64,000 nucleotides of DNA from Cepaea nemoralis (GCA_014155875.1 JACEFZ010013531.1:216001-280000), one strand, 5' to 3'; counted from the stretch's first letter, positions 9,058 to 19,206 are shown. The notes: generated by a model from the sequence alone, not told the origin. Translations and numbers: made by a program.

Positions 9058-11509
9058 CTGGCTTGCGTTGATAGATCATAATTGCTTCTGCAAATTTTAA
9101 CAAGCGAGTATTCTGTGTTCTAAACAACACGCGAAATGCAGTCTCTCTGGACACAACATGGCGACTGGCAACAATGTGCTTGCCGATTGAAGACGCCGGG
9201 AGCTTCCGGTGTGTCGGCTCCTCGTGGCTATCATCTCCTGTGTGTTGTATCTTGTTGACCCATTGAGGTATGTGTTCTAACACCCGTTTGTTAAGCTGTC
9301 TCTCCGTTCGGCCAATGTAAACGGCCTGGCATCTACATGTGAATTGGTAAATACAATTGTTTGTGGCGTACAGAGGAACAGGCTCTTTGACTGTTGGTGT
9401 AGGAATGGGTACGGTTTTACATCTAATGACTGGAGTTGCCGCACAGAATGTTTGACCTACTGCTGTAGTAAGCCGGTCTTGTAGACGTTGCATTACGTCA
9501 TCCCCTCGAAAGGTTAGCTGGATGAATACCTTGAGTTTAGGGACTGTAGTTACGTCTGCTTTGGGTTTGGGCTGTTGGCAATGGCGCTTTATAAATCCTG
9601 TGGAGTACCCATTCAGGTTTAAGACATTCTTCAGAGTTTCAAATTCCTCTGTCAGTGTGTCCTGGGTGCATATCTTTCTAGCACGGTCAAACAAGGTCCG
9701 TACTAAGCCCCGTTTGTACTGGACAGGTGTGAAGCTCTGAAAATTTAGGTATTGGCCAGTCCATGTTTCTTTGCGATACACCGATCTTTGAATTGTGCCG
9801 TCTGCTCTACGTCTCATTAGAATATCTAGGAACGGTAACGCTTCGTTGTGTTCGTGTTCCATAGATAGAGAGATGTTTTTATGCGTCTTATTCATTGTGG
9901 CCTGAAACGATGTTGCTTGTAGCTCGTCTGTGGTGATGATTAGTATATCGTCCACATAACGCCGGTAAAAGGCCAAGTTGTTGATGTCTGAGGATCTCTT
10001 TTCTTCTAAGTGTGCCATGAAGATGTCCGCTAGAATAGGACCAAGAGGACTCCCCATGGCCACTCCGTCAATTTGGCGGTATGACTTAGTTTGAAAATTG
10101 AATAGGATGTTGGCGGTACATAGTAGTAGTAGCCTCTCCAGAATAGGTGTTGGTATGCCTAATTTTAGTTGTTTGTCTTCAATGCGTTCCCTTATTATTT
10201 TCACTGTCTCCTCTAATGGAACGTTAGTGAATAGGGAGGCTATATCCATGGATGCCATGTGTTTGTTATTTATGTCCATAGTATCCAATAATTCCACCAG
10301 TTGGAATGTATCTCTGAGTATTTTTGGATCGAAGGACTGTCGTACTGGTTTTAACATTTCGGCTAACCATCTCGCCATTCGGTGTTGTGCAGAGTTAACC
10401 ATGGACAGGATAGGTCTTAGCGGGATGCCGGGCTTGTGAAGTTTGGGTAGACCGTACATCTGAGGAGTGTGCGAGCCGCGTGGTGTGAGCGTTTTTGCAG
10501 TGGCCTCACTGATGAGTCCCGCATTCACAAGTGACTGGATCTCTTTCCTCATTATAGCATCCAGGTCCTCCGACTTGTTTACTTTTTGATCTATCCTGAA
10601 TTTGGATTCGTCTGACAATATTACATCCATTTTTCTCTGGTAATCTGACATGTCCATCAGTACTGTACCGCTCCCTTTGTCAGGTTTCAGTATGACGAGG
10701 GTTTTGTTAGCCTTTAACGCTTTTAAGGCAGTAAGGTGTTCGTTGGTCAGCGGACACGTCTGTTTAGAGGGTGTTGTGCGATACTGGTGTTCTAAATCTA
10801 CCAGTTTGGCCTTCAGCCACCCGACCGAATCAGCAGAGGTAGGTGATAACTTGGAGACTTGATCAAACAACATTTCAAACTGTGCTTGCGACTCAACACG
10901 ATTGATGTGTTTAGGCTTTATGCATAATTTTAATCCGTATGCAAGGGCCTCTGTTTCAATGTTGTTGAGTACGTATGACGATAAGTTCCTCACATACTTC
11001 TCTGGGTTGTCTAGTACTGACGTTGTTACCTTTTCAGTGCTCAGTGATTTGTTGAGGCGAGCATTCTCTGCGATTTTCACCTTGTACACTGCTTCTGTAC
11101 AGAATTTCGTGAACTTCAAGTAGCCATACAAACTCAATTCTTGGGTGACGTAGTAGGCAGAACTGTGTGTGCGCTTCAAGTTGGCCAGCTTGGACTGGGT
11201 TTCTTCTATCTGGTTTTTTGTCAGTCGTCTCAGGTTTTTTCTTGTCGGACATATTCTGTCCGTCCTCAGAGATCTGAAATACCGGTGAGGAAATATCCCC
11301 GTCCTTAGGCATTCCTCGAGAAATCTCAATCGACAATCCTGTAGCGATATCTTACACTTCAGCTTGAGTAATCCATCTAATCGCTTCACAGTTGGTAATG
11401 GGAGGCGACGTTTGAGAAATTCAAAACAATGTTTTCCCGTAGTGAATTTGAATAACGAAGACACAAACAATAGATTGCACGATTTATTGCCTGGCATATT
11501 TCGCTGCAT
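9008..11509 (-). CDS. Penelope-like reverse transcriptase with GIY-YIG endonuclease
   Basis: The 833-residue protein should copy the element RNA at a nicked target. An N-terminal region of about 260 residues precedes the RT: LVILKPDKGSGTVLMD (residues 271-286), YGLPKLHKP (352-360), MDIASLFTNVP (421-431, catalytic D422), GVAMGSPLGP (482-491) and YRRYVDDILI (515-524, catalytic VDD). The GIY-YIG nuclease starts near 719 (CIYQFTC-x-C, VYIGRTERQL, R737, EH at 745-746) and ends with the metal-binding glutamate in FAEAIMIY (E808). All key residues are present and there is no stop or frameshift. The first 27 codons lie in the terminal repeat, and the first ATG is inside the hammerhead-like motif, so the true start may be further in. 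The order RT then GIY-YIG is the Penelope hallmark. Confidence 0.93.
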   Translation of the reverse strand: MQRNMPGNKSCNLLFVSSLFKFTTGKHCFEFLKRRLPLPTVKRLDGLLKLKCKISLQDCRLRFLEECLRTGIFPHRYFRSLRTDRICPTRKNLRRLTKNQIEETQSKLANLKRTHSSAYYVTQELSLYGYLKFTKFCTEAVYKVKIAENARLNKSLSTEKVTTSVLDNPEKYVRNLSSYVLNNIETEALAYGLKLCIKPKHINRVESQAQFEMLFDQVSKLSPTSADSVGWLKAKLVDLEHQYRTTPSKQTCPLTNEHLTALKALKANKTLVILKPDKGSGTVLMDMSDYQRKMDVILSDESKFRIDQKVNKSEDLDAIMRKEIQSLVNAGLISEATAKTLTPRGSHTPQMYGLPKLHKPGIPLRPILSMVNSAQHRMARWLAEMLKPVRQSFDPKILRDTFQLVELLDTMDINNKHMASMDIASLFTNVPLEETVKIIRERIEDKQLKLGIPTPILERLLLLCTANILFNFQTKSYRQIDGVAMGSPLGPILADIFMAHLEEKRSSDINNLAFYRRYVDDILIITTDELQATSFQATMNKTHKNISLSMEHEHNEALPFLDILMRRRADGTIQRSVYRKETWTGQYLNFQSFTPVQYKRGLVRTLFDRARKICTQDTLTEEFETLKNVLNLNGYSTGFIKRHCQQPKPKADVTTVPKLKVFIQLTFRGDDVMQRLQDRLTTAVGQTFCAATPVIRCKTVPIPTPTVKEPVPLYATNNCIYQFTCRCQAVYIGRTERQLNKRVLEHIPQWVNKIQHTGDDSHEEPTHRKLPASSIGKHIVASRHVVSRETAFRVLFRTQNTRLLKFAEAIMIYQRKPELCKQKDMLVSLKLPW

Positions 11510-11662
11510 CTCGTCAGGTACATACTGCAGAACTCACACAACTTACGTGAAATTAACTAGATAAATCCTTCAAGTTGAAATATACACAATTTCGCACAGT
11601 AATGTCGATTGTCTACCACGGTAATTTTAAGCTGACTAACATGTCTTTCTGTTTACACAATT
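11448..11662 (-). repeat. Penelope pseudo-LTR, 5' copy
   Basis: Same 215 bp as 8843-9057, in the same orientation, upstream of the ORF body. At 11662 it is joined abruptly to the inverted fragment. Confidence 0.92.
11476..11522 (-). ncRNA. Hammerhead-ribozyme-like motif (Penelope repeat, copy 2)
   Basis: Identical by eye to the motif at 8871-8917 (offset 2605). It lies at the 5' end of the full-length copy, where self-cleavage would define the RNA 5' end. The two directly repeated motifs are 2605 nt apart, so double cleavage of a tandem transcript would release one monomer. Confidence 0.62.
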
Positions 11663-12370
11663 AAACGGGGCTTAGTACGGACCTTGTTTGACCGTGCTAG
11701 AAAGATATGCACCCAGGACACACTGACAGAGGAATTTGAAACTCTGAAGAATGTCTTAAACCTGAATGGGTACTCCACAGGATTTATAAAGCGCCATTGC
11801 CAACAGCCCAAACCCAAAGCAGACGTAACTACAGTCCCTAAACTCAAGGTATTCATCCAGCTAACCTTTCGAGGGGATGACGTAATGCAACGTCTACAAG
11901 ACCGGCTTACTACAGCAGTAGGTCAAACATTCTGTGCGGCAACTCCAGTCATTAGATGTAAAACCGTACCCATTCCTACACCAACAGTCAAAGAGCCTGT
12001 TCCTCTGTACGCCACAAACAATTGTATTTACCAATTCACATGTAGATGCCAGGCCGTTTACATTGGCCGAACGGAGAGACAGCTTAACAAACGGGTGTTA
12101 GAACACATACCTCAATGGGTCAACAAGATACAACACACAGGAGATGATAGCCACGAGGAGCCGACACACCGGAAGCTCCCGGCGTCTTCAATCGGCAAGC
12201 ACATTGTTGCCAGTCGCCATGTTGTGTCCAGAGAGACTGCATTTCGCGTGTTGTTTAGAACACAGAATACTCGCTTGTTAAAATTTGCAGAAGCAATTAT
12301 GATCTATCAACGCAAGCCAGAATTGTGTAAACAGAAAGACATGTTAGTCAGCTTAAAATTACCGTGGTAG
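11663..12370 (+). pseudogene. Inverted 3' fragment of the Penelope ORF
   Basis: Starting at the word aaacggggcttagtac, this plus-strand segment repeats the last 235 or so codons of the ORF at 9008-11509 (from the region GLVRTLFDRARK through the GIY-YIG domain to the stop at 12368-12370). The sequence appears identical to the full copy. It lacks RT and is therefore not autonomous. It corresponds to element positions 9715 down to 8843 and arose during the same integration, since one TSD brackets both parts. Confidence 0.9.
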
Positions 12371-12460
12371 ACAATCGACATTACTGTGCGAAATTGTGTA
12401 TATTTCAACTTGAAGGATTTATCTAGTTAATTTCACGTAAGTTGTGTGAGTTCTGCAGTA

Positions 12461-12507
12461 TGTACCTGACGAGATGCAGCGAAATATGCCAGGCAATAAA
12501 TCGTGCA
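12461..12507 (+). ncRNA. Hammerhead-ribozyme-like motif (Penelope repeat, inverted copy)
   Basis: Plus-strand copy, easiest to read. TGTAC (12461-12465, stem I 5' strand), CTGACGA core (12466-12472), GATGCAGC as a poor stem II (12473-12480), GAAA (12481-12484), a small stem III in which TGC/GCA enclose CAG, then T12501-C12502 with cleavage expected after C12502, and GTGCA (12503-12507) pairing with TGTAC. Helix I and the core follow the hammerhead consensus. The weak stem II is the main doubt. Minimal hammerheads with unstable stems have been described in Penelope-like elements, where they are thought to act as dimers. Confidence 0.62.
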
Positions 12508-12561
12508 ATCTATTGTTTGTGTCTTCGTTATTCAAATTCACTACGGGAAAACATTATTTTG

Positions 12562-12573
12562 AATGTATTTATT
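12562..12573. repeat. Penelope TSD, right copy (aatgtatttatt)
   Basis: Exact match to 8831-8842; see the left copy. Confidence 0.88.
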
Positions 12574-13060
12574 GTTTCCTTACGATTTGGATCAGTCATC
12601 TTTTAGCACATGCAGTACTAAATACAGCAACCCTCGTAGTGCTTCTTGCTTTCTGCCGACGATACTCTCAAAATTTTCTCAAAATCCACATCTCCACTGC
12701 TTCCAGTTTCTTCGCCACTTCATTACTCCTTGTCCAACACTCGTACCCACACAGAAGATGCCATACACAACGTTTCAGTAATCGGATCTGTGTCCTTGTG
12801 AACATGCTTCAGAATGACACAAACGACAAGTCAGTGACACTACAGGAAGTACAGGGAGATCCCGGCCCCGGTGCCTTGGAAACACCTCTTCGTCCCGTAC
12901 CGTGCTATAATACAGAGAGTGGGCCGCACCAGGCGGCACCGTAAGGGAGCGGCATAAGCAGCGAAGGAGGGACGGCATTTCGAAGATTTGCAACATTAAG
13001 GGGTGGCATTTCGAAGACTTGAATCATACTGAGAAAATCTACCTCACGGTCCTGCTTATT
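12574..13060 (-). other. LINE-like debris, then unassigned sequence
   Basis: 12574-12790 has, on the minus strand, words typical of the post-RT part of LINEs but with stops, and together with 8750-8830 probably forms the target the Penelope entered. 12800-13060 I cannot assign. Confidence 0.4.
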
Positions 13061-13069
13061 CCAAAGATG

Positions 13070-13245
13070 GTCTAAGGTTCGACCCGCATGTAGCCGATTT
13101 CGAAATCCCAGGTCGACAGCCTAAAATGGATACCTGGAAATATCTTGGGAAATAAAGGCAGACGGCGTAATACTGTCACATCAGCCACTGGCTGCCGTTC
13201 GGTCTATACAAATACGCATCTGAATCCATATCCCCATTGCGTCTG
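13070..13245 (+). mobile_element. SINE-C copy
   Basis: A B-box-like aaggttcgaccc is followed by the family words ggatacctggaaatatcttg, ggaaataaaggcagac and ggtctatacaaatacgcatc, which match the copies at 62190 and 30880. Confidence 0.65.
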
Positions 13246-13299
13246 AAGCGTGGTAAAAGGGACCATTCCTTTTTTGATTTAAAGAAATAAAATGAAATC

Positions 13300-14070
13300 A
13301 AACGATGAGGTGCCGTCTCCATAATGGAAGTTAGCTGTAATGGATCTCCAACACTGTGTCTGTCTCATTCCTTAATTGTACATTCTCTCAGACTGCATTT
13401 GCTTCCATTTCTTGATTGTATCTTCTCACTTGTATCGTTGTTTATCTTGCTTGCTTGACTTTAACCTTACCCTTCAGTATGGTTTTTATAATAGTGTTAT
13501 GTCTTTTAACATGGCAGAAATATTTCACGTGCCTCTTTTTCATTTCATTCTTCAACTCTATTTCATTTCCAGTTTTTCTGAAACCTCTGTATTTGATTGT
13601 TTTTGTTTTCGTGAAATACAACTTATTATTCTGTATATCCACATCTCCAAAGCTTCTTTTCGACCTTCTAATAATTGCTAATTCACTGTCCAGTCTTCAG
13701 CGCCATATAGTAGTGTTGAATATGTTGTTTGTCCATCAAGAATGATGATGACCATTCATTTCATCCAGTGGGGTTGAAGGTGTGGAGCCGTGGGTTCTAA
13801 GATGGCTGATAAGGCCTATTTTGGCTCGAAATGTTCTTTGACAATGTGGGCAAAGAATGCTTGACGTCTCTGGAGGAAGATTTCCTCCAGTGGTTTTTCT
13901 GTCCTGCCTTTTCTTGTGTTGAATATACATAACATTTGACAATCCTTATTGTAATGCCTTGTTTATCTCTCTAGGTGGTAATGCTGAATTCATGTTGTAG
14001 AAAATATTTTTGGCCATTCCTATTCTCCTTTTGATTCCTGTTTACTGTTATGTTCATTGATCGTTTCTCC
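13300..14070 (-). mobile_element. Decayed LINE with C2H2-type finger at its C-terminus
   Basis: Two collinear pieces recur elsewhere: 13305-13400 matches 33455-33545, and 13400-13640 matches 33821-34070. On the minus strand, 13736-13942 encodes a finger of the form CPHCQRTFRAKIGLISHLRTH, which I have seen described at the C-terminus of some invertebrate LINE polyproteins. The end gaatggtcatcatcat is repeated at 63487-63505. The reading frame is broken and no RT catalytic motif is left. Confidence 0.55.
13736..13942 (-). pseudogene. C2H2 finger fragment of a LINE
   Basis: The open stretch contains one clean C-x2-C-x12-H-x3-H finger (CPHC...HLRTH) preceded by about 30 residues. An isolated finger could be mistaken for a host transcription factor exon. 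I prefer LINE origin because the flanking sequence belongs to a repeated family and its 3' end continues into the conserved tail with atgatgatgacc. No splice sites are convincing. Confidence 0.5.
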
Positions 14071-14122
14071 TTTTCAATGCTAATCATCATAGTTTCCGTT
14101 ATTTGGATATATTATTTGGATA

Positions 14123-14123
<1 letters not shown>

Positions 14124-14170
<47 letters not shown>
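14124..14170. repeat. (TAT)n microsatellite
   Basis: About 15 TAT units directly upstream of the SINE-A copy. Confidence 0.95.
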
Positions 14171-14171
<1 letters not shown>

Positions 14172-14405
14172 TTTGCAGGCTCCCTGGCCATGGTGTTAAC
14201 GACATTGTTCATATTCCCGTATACCCACATGGGGAAAACAACAGCTGCGAGAATCGGTAGCGGTTCGCGCCGCGATAGTAACTTACGGGGGTATGTAAGC
14301 CGGTCTTTCAGAAAGCAATGGCAAACTACTTAGCGTAAAACTTGCCTAGTACATAAACAGCAACTGAAAAATGCTGGTGTTGACTGCAACGTCCTGTAAG
14401 GGATA
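14172..14405 (+). mobile_element. SINE-A copy
   Basis: The head variant ggctccctggccatggtgtt and ctgcgagaatcggtagcgg is followed by the core tttcagaaagcaatggcaaa and the 3' end ggtgttgactgcaacgtcct, gtaagggatatgcaacat. The layout matches the copy at 61053-61299, which has a TSD. The flank 14406-14990 shows no recognised feature. Confidence 0.8.
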
Positions 14406-14989
14406 TGCAACATTTTTTTTAAAAAGCCACAATCTGCACGATGCCTGATTACTTGTTGTACAATATTTTGTAACCCTAACTCGTCTTTTGCAAGTAACAC
14501 TGTATCGAAATAAAATCACAGCCCGCAAATCCCTTTCCCTTTTGTAACCATAATTGTATACAATAATCCACTTACAACGACATTCCCTCTTGGGCATGTG
14601 TCTGCACCGGATGTTGCCGCTTCTTAAAGCTGCTAAAATCCACAAGAAATCAGTCCATAAAAAAGATCATGTGACAACGGAAGCTGCAGTAGCTTCTAAG
14701 GCAATTCAAGACATACATAAGTAACGGAGATCGATTTGACGGAGCCGGAATATCACAGATACACAAAGCAATTTTGAAATACCATGAAGCACGAGATGAA
14801 AAAGAATTACATATGTATTTTTAGATTTAATGATTATCTGCGTCGGCTAATGCAAGCGAGACATGTCATATTTTTGTGGTATGTATTGACTGAAATTATT
14901 GGCTCAGGTTTCATAGACACCGGTTCAAATGTTGTATTCTATTTTTGACATACTGACAGTGTCACATTAGCGGAGGAGGTGTTTATCGT

Positions 14990-15130
14990 TTTCAGTTATA
15001 TATCCGTGTGTTATTATCATCATCATTAGTGTCATCATCATGTGCCATACCGTGGGCGATCATGTCTCGTACACCCCCATGTTCATATGATTCTGGGCGG
15101 GGTCTAAGCATGTCTGACCATGTTACATGG
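14990..15130 (-). mobile_element. RTE-like 3' end with (GAT)n tail
   Basis: On the plus strand atcatcatcattagtgtcat is followed by atcatcatgtgccataccgt and gggcgatcatgtctcgtaca, the reversed 3' end of the RTE-like family, strongly 5'-truncated. Confidence 0.6.
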
Positions 15131-15149
15131 TGTCGTAGGTGTTAGGAAT

Positions 15150-15570
15150 AGGTAGGAAACTATCCACATAAGTATCCTGACAAATTTAGGATAATATCCA
15201 GGAAAGTTCTAAACAAATTTACGATATATTATCCAGGTAAGTGTCCCAACAAACTTAGGATAATATCCAGGTAAATGTCCCGACAGGTTTATGATAATAT
15301 CCACGTAACTGTCCCGACAAATTTAGGATAATAACCAGGTAAGTGTCCCGACAAACTTAGGATAATATTCATGAAAGTGTCCCTACAAATTTAATATAAT
15401 ATCCAGGTAAATGTCACGACAAATTTAGGATAATATCAATGTACGTGTCTAGACAAATTTAGAATAATATCAAGGTAAGTGTCTCGACACATTTATAATA
15501 ATAACCAGGTAAGTGTCTCGACAAATGTAGGATAAAATCAAAGTAAGTGTCCCGACAGATTAGTTTTGCG
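15150..15570. repeat. About 34-bp minisatellite, roughly 12 copies
   Basis: The unit contains aatttaggataatatccagg and taagtgtcccgac. Spacing varies by a few bases and substitutions are frequent. It is followed by about 250 bp without recognised features. Confidence 0.88.
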
Positions 15571-15825
15571 TGATACTGACATAACTAGCAAATGTTGTTT
15601 TTCAAATTCTCATTTTCTCTTCATTGTTCTCATTGTTAATCTTTTGATTCTTATCATCCCGTTCTTATGCTTTTATATAGTCAATGGAGGGTCTTCTCCG
15701 TGATTATATGTTGTGCTTTGTGTATGTATTTGTTTGCTGTTGAAGTCTAGTCGCCACAACGTCCTGTATGTTTCGTAATTCTGTGCTGTAAAGCATCATG
15801 ATTTTGTGTTATTTGACATTATTTG

Positions 15826-16245
15826 CAGTACTTTGGTTGGCATCCTTGTCTGGGACATAAAACTACTGCCCAGTACTTTGGTTGGCATCCTTGTCTGGGA
15901 CATAAACTATTACCCAGTACTTTGGTTGGCATCCTTGTCTGGGACATAAAACTACTACCCAGTACTTTGGTTGGCATCCTTGTCTGGGACATAAACTATT
16001 AACCAGTACTTTGGTTGGCATCCTTGTCTGGGACATAAACTATTACCCAGTACTTTGGTTGGCATCCTTGTCTGGGACATAAACTATTAACCAGTACTTT
16101 GGTTGGCATCCTTGTCTGGGACATAAAACTACTACCCAGTACTTTGGTTGGCATCCTTGTCTGGGACATAAAACTACTACCCAGTACTTTGGTTGACATC
16201 CTATTATGGGACATAAATCTACTACCCAGTACTTTGGTTGAGATT
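15826..16245. repeat. 44/45-bp minisatellite, about 9 copies
   Basis: The unit is cagtactttggttggcatcc, ttgtctgggacataaa, then actactaccc. Copies differ mainly by an aa/aaa length change and the ctactac/ctattac variants; the last two are diverged. Copies are far more alike than in the arrays on both sides, so this array is the youngest of the three. Confidence 0.93.
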
Positions 16246-16580
16246 TTCTTTTCTGTAGTTATTTCCAAATATTAAAGATAATATTGATGTCATTTACTGA
16301 GATCTTTTGCTCTGTAAAAATCGCCAAATGTTAAAGATAAAATTGATGTCAATTACTGAGGTATTTTACTCTGTAAGTATCGCCAAATATAGGATATCAA
16401 AATAATGTTATTTCTTGAGCTCTTCTGGTCTATAAGAATCGCCAAATGCTAATGATAAAATTGATGTCATCTATTGAGATCTTATACTCTCCTAGAACTG
16501 CCAAATTTTGGAGATTAAAATGATAGCATCTATTGAGGTCTTGTGTTGCGTAAAAACAGCTAAATGTTAGAGACAAATAT
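16246..16580. repeat. Degenerate about 62-bp tandem repeat, about 5 copies
   Basis: Recurring words are aaattgatgtcat, ttgagatctt, ctctgtaa and cgccaaatgtta in a fixed order every 60-65 bp. Divergence between copies is high. It abuts the 45-bp array without a gap. Confidence 0.8.
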
Positions 16581-16892
16581 GAAAATGTGGAAAAACTGAA
16601 ACATGATTCAAATGATTTACTGGAGGCATCACATTTATGCGTCGCTTTATTTAAACAACATGGCCAGAACTGTCTAATCAAGGGAAATTTATGCGTTTTC
16701 AATCCTTTAATACCTCCAGCTTCCGCTGTCTGTCTATGTCTCGCATACATAATGTATAGAACATATTATCTGCGGATTTCTGAACCAATTTATGCAAACG
16801 TATTCTTGAACTGAACATATGAAGTGGGATAATCAACCTGATCAGTTGCCAAATAATCACATTTACTGTCGAGGATTAAAACGTTTTTGTTG

Positions 16893-17004
16893 CTCTTCTT
16901 CTTCTTCTTCTTCTTCTTCTTCTTCTTCTTCTTCTTCTTCTTCTTCTTCTTCTTCTTCTTCTTCTTCTTCTTCTTCTTCTTCTTCTTCTTCTTCTTCTTC
17001 TTCT
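16893..17004. repeat. (TTC)n microsatellite, about 37 units
   Basis: An uninterrupted TTC run whose right side degenerates (ttctgcctctcctcatcctt) up to the LTR element inserted at 17026. It may be the (GAA)n tail of a LINE, as at 1478-1561, but I see no LINE body next to it. Confidence 0.96.
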
Positions 17005-17020
17005 GCCTCTCCTCATCCTT

Positions 17021-17025
17021 CTGCT
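17021..17025. repeat. TSD of LTR element 1, left (ctgct)
   Basis: The 5-bp ctgct here equals 26453-26457 on the other side of the element. Five bases is the usual size for Ty3/gypsy integrases. Confidence 0.85.
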
Positions 17026-19192
17026 TGTCGTGTCCTCCTTTAAAGTGTCGTCCCTGGAGTGAGGAGATCCGACACCCACATTATAATATTATTTTTTTTT
17101 TTCCCCTCAATATTCTGGAGAATCCACCAGCTTCCGTCCAACACACTCCATCAGCCTATGGACACCATTTCCTATCACTCTCACACTGTCGTACTATGCC
17201 CCCTTCTCATACTTCCCCAACGCAACATACTCAACAACTCTTACTTCTAGAAATTAATAAAGATTAATTTATTAAAATAAAAGTGTAACGTGTATGAGAC
17301 GTGTATGCGAAGAAAATGTGTGACGTGTTCTATAAAGTGTAGAGAATCTGACTCTCAGACATCAGATCAGTCCGCTGATCACAGCAAAGATAGACCACAG
17401 CACGTTACGTCAGAACAAGTACGTCTCACCCGTTGCCGGAACCATCCTGCCGGATACTGCTTTGCTTCTGTAGACCTCTGGTAATCCCATTTCATGAACA
17501 TGAGAAATAGACACCGGTGGTATGAACAGTTACTTATGGACCGGATTCACTCTACACAATGTCCGTTCCTAATGTTCTCTAACCAACTGCACAAGTTCTT
17601 TTCTAGTGTTTACACAGTTAGTAAAGTTAAGTGTTAGTCGACAGATCATCCTCGTTGCACATCGAACCATTCAGTCCGCAAGTGCTAATTACTAATGTTA
17701 ATTGTTACTGTACTAACACTAGTTACTCTTAACCGGTTCTCGGTTCGTTACCACTGTTTAATGCTGTATGGTGCAACTGTAATCTTCACTATGTTGGGTG
17801 AATCAACCTCCCTCTAGCTTTTAATCACGTCTGTAAGCAATCTTTATTGATTGCCGAACTGGTGTTCTTCCGACTGGGATTTTCTTCCTTCCCAAAACTT
17901 TATTGAGCTTCCTTGGATCTGGTAGGGAACCTAGGATAGAAACAACACACCTGGTGATAGTACTAGTTCATGATTCTTTCGGCTGAGTGTAAGCCTATCA
18001 CCTTGCCTAATGATCGTTAGCTAACTAGACTTAGTCATAGAGCAGATTAGCTACCCACCTAGAGTCGAATCAGGTTATGACAAAGAAAAAATCAGCAAAC
18101 AGAATGTGGAACCCCTCCCACAAGGGACACCTACGGGAAATCCCAATTATCCCTCATTACTCAATTCTCAACTAGTAAAGCTTATCAACACTTCACTAAT
18201 CTATTCTAGCTAACAGAGTCAAGTATCACTTCCCTACTCTAGCTAGTTTCCACTAACAGTGCTAATCATCACACTATAGTTTAACAAGGCTACTGCCTAA
18301 AGTAATTATAACGAATATATTATAATAGGTTATACCTTAAATGGCACCACTGCAGTCCTATCAATCATATCTACATCTGCCATTATAGGCACGTGTAAAA
18401 TTAAGTCACTAATTAACACACGGTAGATATTATTTCCACTAGGCGCTGCCGTGCCCTGGCACTCTGACTAAAGCATAATTTCAAGTCCTCCCTAGCTGGT
18501 CCCAACTAGAGTTTATATGGCAAACTACCAAAGTTGTCCACGTGACTTTATCCTCTTCTCCCCCACACAGGTGTTATTTGGACATATCAACCATTTGCAA
18601 GGATCTATTTTTCCGGGCTTAAATCCTGTCAAAGTTGTCAGTAATTGTTAAGATTCTCAAAACAAGCCAGCGAATTTTATGACGACTTCCAACAAACAGT
18701 TGCAAATAACCCCGTCAAACTCTTCATGTTCCGGAAACCAAGAATTGACATATGTACTGTTTTCTCCCTACTAAGTACTTCCGTTTTACATCTGCCATTG
18801 TGATCTCACGGCTTCCATCTGCATTCAAATGTTGACAAACTTGTCAATCTTCTGTTCCGTGGTGACAATATATGTGATTCTAACTGGTAATGAACTGCCA
18901 ACTCGGTGTATCCCTTCCTTCTCACTCAACACCAAATGTGTAGATGGGCTGACCCCACTGCTTCCATTTACATTCAAATGTAGACAAACTAATCAAGGCG
19001 ATGCCAGGACCTGTCACCATCAACACCGACCGTTCCAAATCCGTTATAGATGTACACGTGCAGCTACAAATATTGTCCTGAGATTTTGACAACCGCGGTG
19101 TTTTTCCAGTTAGTAAAATAATGGTGCTGAAAATACACGCCAAGCAAACGTCGGGAATATTTATCTGTTTAACTCATGGCAATCTCGCGACA
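17026..19192 (-). repeat. 3' LTR of LTR element 1
   Basis: 2167 bp, TG...CA ends, repeated at 24287-26452. I found only two differences: the length of a T run near 17095 and one base near 18994 (aatcaagg versus aatgaagg). In the sense direction an AATAAA lies at about 17269-17274. I regard the short open frames inside as chance. The LTR is long compared with the few hundred bases common in Ty3/gypsy elements. Confidence 0.95.
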
Positions 19193-19206
19193 TAGGCCCC
19201 CTCTTA
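19193..19206 (-). other. Polypurine tract of LTR element 1
   Basis: On the minus strand AAGAGGGGGCCTA directly precedes the TG of the 3' LTR and would prime plus-strand DNA. A second purine-rich run (GGTGGAGGAGAGTGAGATGG, 19223-19242) lies between it and the pol stop. Confidence 0.82.

Larger units (their letters stand above)
8843..12561 (-). mobile_element. Penelope-like retroelement, composite with inverted partial copy
   Basis: The unit consists of a 215-bp terminal repeat (8843-9057), a full-length ORF on the minus strand, the same 215-bp repeat in the same orientation (11448-11662), and then an inverted fragment (11663-12561) carrying the ORF 3' third and the repeat on the plus strand. 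Pseudo-LTRs with an inverted partial copy are a known Penelope habit. A 12-bp TSD brackets the whole. The repeats look identical by eye and the ORF has no stop, so the insertion is young. The target was LINE-derived debris. Confidence 0.9.

Noticed and set aside
13736..13942. Host C2H2 zinc-finger gene
   Set aside because: Single finger within a repeated, decayed LINE family; no splice sites or further fingers.
16819..17079. Poly-Ser, poly-Phe and poly-Arg open frames
   Set aside because: Translations of the (TTC)n microsatellite.
17059..17250. Small genes at the LTR edges (repeated near 24320)
   Set aside because: Chance open frames within the LTR.
18829..19143. Open frames repeated at 26089-26403 as a gene pair
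   Set aside because: They are inside the two LTRs of LTR element 1.
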